Below, piece by piece: positions 16,118-20,708 of a stretch of DNA of 20,708 bases; within the stretch, counting starts at the first letter, position 1, and every line of letters starts with the position of its first letter. Under the pieces are notes generated by a model. That model made no database searches and was not told the DNA's origin. It worked only from the letters and a program-made list of their open reading frames with translations. Made by a program: the position numbers and the translations under genes. Origin of the DNA: Deltaproteobacteria bacterium (lineage in GTDB: Bacteria; Desulfobacterota; Desulfobacteria; C00003060; C00003106). The DNA is taken from the NCBI GenBank assembly GCA_019314005.1, contig JAFDAE010000044.1:1-20708 (forward strand), read 5' to 3'.

Positions 16118-18055
16118 TTAATGACATGCATCACACTCCCTATCCTCGAAAGGAGTATGCATGACTTGGTGTAACAACCCCTTGCTTGCCGCGGAATGTG
16201 ATTCGTGGCAACTGCTGCAATTGGCCTGTTCCACAGAAATTTCGTTGTGCGATTCTATCATAGAAGACCTCTTTGGCTCGTGACACCCCTTACAAAGCCC
16301 GACACCGTCAGCAACCAATAGGTATTCGATGTTAGCGGAATGGGGTGTATGACACTTTAAGCATTCTCCCTCTTTTGCCGGGGCATGTTTGTATTTTTGT
16401 TCACTTAGACCGGATGCGACAGAAGTATGACAAGAAAGGCAAAGATTTCCCAAAGGCCGATTCAATTGTCCTTTGATTTTGCTGCCATGCGGGTTATGAC
16501 AGGCAGTACATTCTTCTTCCTTAAAAGGGGTATGCTGGTAAGTATTCCTTTCAGCGGCAACACGAATGCGAGAATGACACGTATAGCAGTTTTCTCCCCC
16601 TGTCGTTAACAGCTGAAACCGATTGTTTCCAGCATGCGCGTTATGGCAAGTCAAACATCCTCCTCTTCCAAACGGTCTGTGCACAACCCCATTTTTTACC
16701 TCGTCTAGCATCTGCTGATGACATTTGAAGCACAACTTCTCTTCCCGTTGTACTAACAAATCATCCCTTGTGGATGAATGAGGGTTGTGACAAACAGAGC
16801 AACTTCCCTTTCTTATAGGTGTATGTACATTGACACGATCAAAAAGCATCTTTTCTTTTTGGTGGCAGGAGTAGCATTGTTTGATCTCAGGGAAGTTAAG
16901 TTCAAACTTGTAATCAGAGGCATGTGGATTATGGCAAACTATGCATGTCCCGGCCTTGACAGGAGCATGGACATTAGATTGAGTAAAATTTGTGGTCTTA
17001 TGGCAGGAATAACATAAAGACTTTCCTTTAGCCTTTAATACAGAACTGTTTTTGGATGCATGAGGATCATGGCAGGAAGTACATTGATTGTTTTTCGTTG
17101 GTTCATGTATATGTTGTTTTGCAAATTGTTTCTCTAACTTCTTATGACACTTATAGCACATTGCTCCGTCAGGCAACAACGTCACGCCCTTATTGTCGGT
17201 TGCATGAGGGCTGTGACAATCAAGGCAACTCCCTCTCCTGACGGGCAGGTGGATATGACCCTGGACAAATTCCTCTTTTTCTGTTTCATGGCACTCATAA
17301 CAAAATTCAGCCCCTTTGTTTTTGATAGAGCCTCCAGGGGAGCCATGACAATCATCACACTGATTATTTTCCAGTGGGGTGTGAATAAATTCGCGTAGCA
17401 ATTCCTTATTAGATGACGAATGCGAGGTGTGGCAGGAAACGCATGAGGCATGCGCTACATCGTAACCGGAATGCCTATTAATAAAGCCCTTCTTTTTGAA
17501 ATTGTGACATTGCTCGCACACCTTGTTAGCAGAATCAGACAATAGGTTTTCATAATCCGATGAATGGGAATCATGACAAAAAAGACATCCTTCTTTTGCC
17601 AATGGAGCATGCCTGGTTTTTCTTTTAAAGGCATCCTGCTTGTGGCATATAAAGCAGAGCCCTTCGTCTTTTTCTTTCAGTAGTTTGCTGTTCATGGATG
17701 CATGAGGATTATGGCAACTTACACACTTCTCATCTTTAACAGGTGCATGAACATATTTCGCCTTGACCATCTTTGCGATGTCTTTGTGACATGTATAACA
17801 AATTTTTCTCTCGTCTACCTTGAGATATACCCCCCCGATTACTCCATGCGGACGGTGACATGACTCACAGTCTTCTTCCAAGATGGGGGAGTGGACTACT
17901 TTGTTCTCTTTGAAAGTTGTTAGCTTATCCTGATGGCATTCTACACATTTTCTTTTTGCAAACCGCACCCCTGGTCTTTGTGCACAAGAAACAACAGCCC
18001 AGACAGCAACTCCCCCGATTAGCAAAAGACAAAATACCGATCTTATTTTTTTCAT
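16118..18055 (-). CDS. 26-haem c-type cytochrome, putative lipoprotein (paired CXXCH repeats)
   Basis: The 645-residue protein contains 26 CXXCH motifs, about one per 24 residues, arranged as 13 tandem pairs of the form H-x-P-x(5-6)-CxxCH-xPHxS-...-LCxxCH. A signal sequence (MKKIRSVFCLLLIGGVAVWA) leads to VVSC, a plausible lipobox, so it may be anchored in the outer membrane. It probably acts in transferring electrons across or outside the envelope. The protein ends directly on its last motif, CDACH, with no tail. ATG 18055 gives a standard signal peptide; ATG 18067 is possible but its AGAGG lies directly against it. The parvulin-type isomerase gene upstream and the 16-haem gene downstream share the strand. 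Neighbouring repeat units are similar but not identical, suggesting old internal duplications. Confidence 0.92.
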   Translation of the reverse strand: MKKIRSVFCLLLIGGVAVWAVVSCAQRPGVRFAKRKCVECHQDKLTTFKENKVVHSPILEEDCESCHRPHGVIGGVYLKVDERKICYTCHKDIAKMVKAKYVHAPVKDEKCVSCHNPHASMNSKLLKEKDEGLCFICHKQDAFKRKTRHAPLAKEGCLFCHDSHSSDYENLLSDSANKVCEQCHNFKKKGFINRHSGYDVAHASCVSCHTSHSSSNKELLREFIHTPLENNQCDDCHGSPGGSIKNKGAEFCYECHETEKEEFVQGHIHLPVRRGSCLDCHSPHATDNKGVTLLPDGAMCYKCHKKLEKQFAKQHIHEPTKNNQCTSCHDPHASKNSSVLKAKGKSLCYSCHKTTNFTQSNVHAPVKAGTCIVCHNPHASDYKFELNFPEIKQCYSCHQKEKMLFDRVNVHTPIRKGSCSVCHNPHSSTRDDLLVQREEKLCFKCHQQMLDEVKNGVVHRPFGRGGCLTCHNAHAGNNRFQLLTTGGENCYTCHSRIRVAAERNTYQHTPFKEEECTACHNPHGSKIKGQLNRPLGNLCLSCHTSVASGLSEQKYKHAPAKEGECLKCHTPHSANIEYLLVADGVGLCKGCHEPKRSSMIESHNEISVEQANCSSCHESHSAASKGLLHQVMHTPFEDRECDACH

Positions 18056-18167
18056 ATATCCAAGCATCCTCTTCTTTAGAAATTACTTTTATTAAACAAG
18101 ATTTACAGGATCAGTCAATAAAAATCTTATAAATACAGGACTTATGAAAAGGCCACGCCTTAATTGA

Positions 18168-19820
18168 TTAATTAATTCCCTTTGTATATAATTCATTCAG
18201 CAGTTTTTTGTTGATATGAATATAAGATACCCTTCTCAATTCGTTTAGATATTCTTGTCGCCATTCATTAAATTTTTGCTTGACCACAATCTGCCTTATC
18301 CTGTCGACTACATGGGCAAACTCTTTATGTTCCCCGCCCCTTTTCCCTTTCAATTTAAGTATCTTCAATTGTCTCGAATCTTGAATAACCTCGCTTATCC
18401 CGCCAATCTCGAGGGTCTTTATCGCTTCCCTCATCGGAATAGAAAGACTTCCAACCGGAATCCACACATTCACTCCGGTACGTGGCGTCGTTAATGACTC
18501 TTTTGAAGCCATAAATGCAAAATCTGCGCCCATCTTCAACTCTTTCAACACCGCCTCCGCAGCATCAGAGGTCGAAAATACTATTTCGCTAAACCATACT
18601 TGGTATTCTTTTCTAAAATCATCTTTATGAGTCTCATAATATGCCTTTAATTCTTCTTCTGTCGGAATTGCTCTAGGAAGGATTATTTTTTGTTGAAAAA
18701 TTTTTATCAATAGATTTTCCTTATATTTCTGAATATCCTTTTTAAATGCGGGGTCATTTATATAATTTCTTCCCAGCGCTTCTTCCTCCACCAGTTCATA
18801 AGTAATCAGACTATCTACTACCTCTTGATGCAGCTTGTCCGGCTTTTCTATATTGCGCTGACGCCTACCCTGCTTGGGGATTCTGTGGCTCGCTTCCTCC
18901 ATAAAATCACAAGCAGTGATTGGCCTTTTATTTACCCGGGCTATTATGACATTCGCATCGCAATCTCGTGTCCTGGGATCGAGTGAATAAAGGAGTTCCG
19001 TATCGATCCAAATCTCTGTCTTATCCCTCAACTCAGCAAGGTACTCGTCTGATCTTTTAGCCTCTTTTTCCTTGAGGAGCTTCTTCCTAATTCCTTTTTT
19101 AGCATTCTCAAACATGTCCTCCGGAGCAGATTTTCTCTCATCAAGGCGTATAATATGAAAGCCTGAATCGGTCTTTACAATATCGCTTATTTCTCCTGCT
19201 TTTAATGCAAATGCCACCTTCTCAAAGGCTTTGTCCATCTTTCCCCTTTTTATAAACCCTAAATCTCCTCCTTGCTCATTGCCCCACTCGGATTTTGCCT
19301 TTGCTATATCAATAAAATCTGCCCCGCTTTTTAAAGTCTGCAAGATTTCTTCGGCTTTTTTGCGGTCTTTTGTAACTATCTGCCTAACCTTTATCATTTC
19401 GTGATATATATTAAAATGTTCCCGTAACTCTTCTTCCGGCGCACTGATTTTGTCGCCAACCTCTTCTTTTCTCAACCGAATCACAGAACGTATTTTAATA
19501 TACTTGTTAACCCTCTCCTGTAAGAGAGGATCTTCGTCAAGCTTTACCCTGTAAGCCTCTTGAATTATAAGGCGATCGTTGATCATGTCTTCTACAATAT
19601 CTTGAATGTTTATGCCACTCGTCTCTCCCATAGGTTTAAGTTCGTGAATATTTCTGATCTTTTTTTGAAATGCTTCCGTATCAATGCTATCATTATTTAT
19701 GATTGCAACAACAGACGAACCCTCCGGGAAAACAGAATAAAGAGCACATCCCAAACCTATAGTAGAGATTAAAATCAACAGTGCCCTCGTAATATATTTT
19801 TTTAAAAGAAAATTGCTCAT
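18168..19820 (-). CDS. Parvulin-type peptidyl-prolyl isomerase / chaperone (SurA/PrsA-like), two domains
   Basis: The 550-residue envelope protein starts with a hydrophobic segment (YITRALLILISTIGLGCALY), either a signal peptide with a non-standard lipobox-like GLGC or a membrane anchor. A SurA-like N-terminal helical region follows. The first rotamase domain (about residues 145-250) is canonical, with RQIVTKDRKKAEEIL, WGNEQGGDLGFI and GFHIIRLDE. A second helical region then leads to a degenerate rotamase-like domain (about 405-495: WFSEIVFST..LKMGADFAFMA) without the GGDLG motif. Enzymes of this type fold exported proteins. Placed directly before two multihaem cytochrome genes, it is probably their maturation chaperone, an inference from position. 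ATG 19820 is chosen; a TTG lies at 19838. It starts 40 nt after the lipoprotein gene. Confidence 0.87.
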   Translation of the reverse strand: MSNFLLKKYITRALLILISTIGLGCALYSVFPEGSSVVAIINNDSIDTEAFQKKIRNIHELKPMGETSGINIQDIVEDMINDRLIIQEAYRVKLDEDPLLQERVNKYIKIRSVIRLRKEEVGDKISAPEEELREHFNIYHEMIKVRQIVTKDRKKAEEILQTLKSGADFIDIAKAKSEWGNEQGGDLGFIKRGKMDKAFEKVAFALKAGEISDIVKTDSGFHIIRLDERKSAPEDMFENAKKGIRKKLLKEKEAKRSDEYLAELRDKTEIWIDTELLYSLDPRTRDCDANVIIARVNKRPITACDFMEEASHRIPKQGRRQRNIEKPDKLHQEVVDSLITYELVEEEALGRNYINDPAFKKDIQKYKENLLIKIFQQKIILPRAIPTEEELKAYYETHKDDFRKEYQVWFSEIVFSTSDAAEAVLKELKMGADFAFMASKESLTTPRTGVNVWIPVGSLSIPMREAIKTLEIGGISEVIQDSRQLKILKLKGKRGGEHKEFAHVVDRIRQIVVKQKFNEWRQEYLNELRRVSYIHINKKLLNELYTKGIN

Positions 19821-19860
19821 AGAATTTAACAACCTCAAAAATCGCTCAACTTAGGTATAA

Positions 19861-20445
19861 TTATGGAATCGTTTCTAACAGTTCGTCTACCACCTTACGC
19901 GCGAGGGCAGCTACGGAATTTATCCGGCCAAAATCCAAAATGGTTACGTAATCGTCTCCTCTTCGCATATGTTGGCCTATCCATAAGACGGAAGAAGATT
20001 CCGCATGGACCATTCGAGCATTGATTGAAATAAGTGGAATCGCGGCGCCTTGTCCTTTAACGCCACTGCTATATTTTTCAACCCATCCAATAATGACTGC
20101 GTCAACATTCAATCTCTTTCCGATCAGTTTAATATGCTCATTCCCTATGCCCTTTCTTATAATTATCCTTTCACTGAGAATGAGTTTTCTTACATTTCCC
20201 GGGAATTCCACTTGAAGGTTTTTACTATCGAATAATCCTTCGACAAAGGCCCTGGCAACAACTTCCCCCGCTTCCCTTACATTTGTGTTATTAAAAAAAG
20301 GGAGTACAGCTACCCGCTTAATGGAGTACCTCGTAAAATCTTCTTTCAGGAAGGTGTTTGGAGAAGAAAGAATGGAACAACCCGACAGAAGGGGCAAGAG
20401 AAGAATAAATATTGAACTCCACCGAATAACCACCACAATCAACAT
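19861..20445 (-). CDS. Lipoprotein resembling the CsgG / GNA1162 (DUF799) group
   Basis: The 194-residue protein has a clear lipoprotein signal, LLLPLLSGC, with the lipid-bearing Cys at residue 23. The mature part shows features of the CsgG/TolB-N/GNA1162 group: KRVAVLPFFNNTNVREAGE (about residues 43-61), a middle RLNVDAVIIGWVEKY (about 110-124) and a C-terminal LARKVVDELLETIP. It should be attached to the inner face of the outer membrane or be periplasmic. CsgG itself is a pore, but it is longer (about 260 residues), and pore formation cannot be assumed here. The start codon follows directly on the stop of the HAMP protein (TAAATG), so the two genes are translationally coupled. It precedes the isomerase and cytochrome genes and may serve in their export or assembly. 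Confidence 0.72.
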   Translation of the reverse strand: MLIVVVIRWSSIFILLLPLLSGCSILSSPNTFLKEDFTRYSIKRVAVLPFFNNTNVREAGEVVARAFVEGLFDSKNLQVEFPGNVRKLILSERIIIRKGIGNEHIKLIGKRLNVDAVIIGWVEKYSSGVKGQGAAIPLISINARMVHAESSSVLWIGQHMRRGDDYVTILDFGRINSVAALARKVVDELLETIP

Positions 20446-20708
20446 TTATAATTTAAATTCCCTGATAGCCTTCTGGAGTACTTTAGTTGTATCCCTTATA
20501 TCCTCTATTGCCTTGGATGAAGCCTCCTTATCAGTGCTATCAACAAGATTTGCAATTTTGTCAGAGTAGTCACTTATTCGTTTGATCTTGTCTCGTAGTT
20601 CGTCTACCATCTTATTGACATTTACCGCTAGATTCTTACAGCTGTCCTTTTCCCTGAGCTTCAGTTTTTTGCTGAGATCTCCTCCACCGATTTCAATGAG
20701 TTCCCTTT
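20446..20708 (-). CDS. HAMP-domain protein, C-terminal part (cut by window edge)
   Basis: Only the last 87 or so residues are in the window, read from the right edge. They begin ELIEIGGGDLSKKLKLREKD and continue with KNLAVNVNKMVDELRDKI, which is the second half of a HAMP domain (GDLS..x..K-D..LxxxxNxMxxxL). A short coiled-coil-like tail (ISDYSDKIANLVDSTD...) then ends in EFKL. No histidine kinase, GGDEF or methyl-accepting signalling domain follows the HAMP, so the protein ends soon after it. Its sensor part lies outside the window. The stop TAA touches the next start (TAAATG), so it belongs to the lipoprotein-cytochrome operon and may be an envelope sensor or a structural protein. No start can be given. 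Confidence 0.72.
   Translation of the reverse strand, partial: RELIEIGGGDLSKKLKLREKDSCKNLAVNVNKMVDELRDKIKRISDYSDKIANLVDSTDKEASSKAIEDIRDTTKVLQKAIREFKL

Noticed and set aside
16427..17451. Several 60-90 codon frames on both strands within the 26-haem cytochrome
   Set aside because: They are shadows of the repetitive CXXCH coding sequence; no ribosome sites or family motifs.
14761..18055. Regularly spaced repeats that could be taken for a CRISPR-like or tandem DNA array
   Set aside because: The periodicity is at protein level (CxxCH..PHxS units); the DNA repeats are degenerate and inside two intact reading frames.

Overview
The window reads as a chromosomal segment of an anaerobic Desulfobacterota-type bacterium, probably a sulfate reducer or a relative. 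The grounds are a PxxKW-family cysteine-rich protein, a two-gene minimal SUF-like Fe-S system, very large paired-CXXCH multihaem cytochromes and several families of dispersed palindromic repeats. The lineage is inferred from gene content and no search was run. There is no complete transposase, integrase, phage gene, tRNA or CRISPR array.

Left part, + strand (1-6325): a NIF3-family protein, a coiled-coil zinc-ribbon protein, the RNase P RNA gene (rnpB), an SmsC/SufC ATPase overlapping an SmsB/SufB scaffold protein, a protein ending in an HPr-like domain, and IspD of the MEP isoprenoid pathway.

Middle part, mostly - strand (6476-10915): a divergent phosphoglycerate kinase homologue, a cyclic-nucleotide-binding/PilZ regulator coupled to a 66-residue membrane protein, an MltB-type lytic transglycosylase and a PHP-family histidinol-phosphatase-like hydrolase. 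Three copies of a roughly 145-165 bp hairpin-forming repeat sit between these genes, each abutting or supplying a stop codon. Next, on the + strand, comes a malate dehydrogenase gene whose 5' end has been replaced by repeat-like sequence, removing the start of its nucleotide-binding motif, followed by the PxxKW protein gene.

Right part, - strand (20708 down to 12626): a compact run that looks like one operon. In transcription order it holds the end of a HAMP-domain protein, a CsgG/GNA1162-like lipoprotein, a parvulin-type peptidyl-prolyl isomerase with two domains, a 26-haem cytochrome, a 16-haem cytochrome, an NHL beta-propeller protein and an aspartate aminotransferase. Apart from the aminotransferase and the HAMP protein, these products are exported. 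The set looks like an envelope or extracellular electron-transfer module together with its folding factor. No outer-membrane porin is visible, so its role as a conduit is an inference.

The points most worth a second look are the modular repeat family placed at gene 3' ends, the disrupted mdh, the cytochrome module and the divergent phosphoglycerate kinase.
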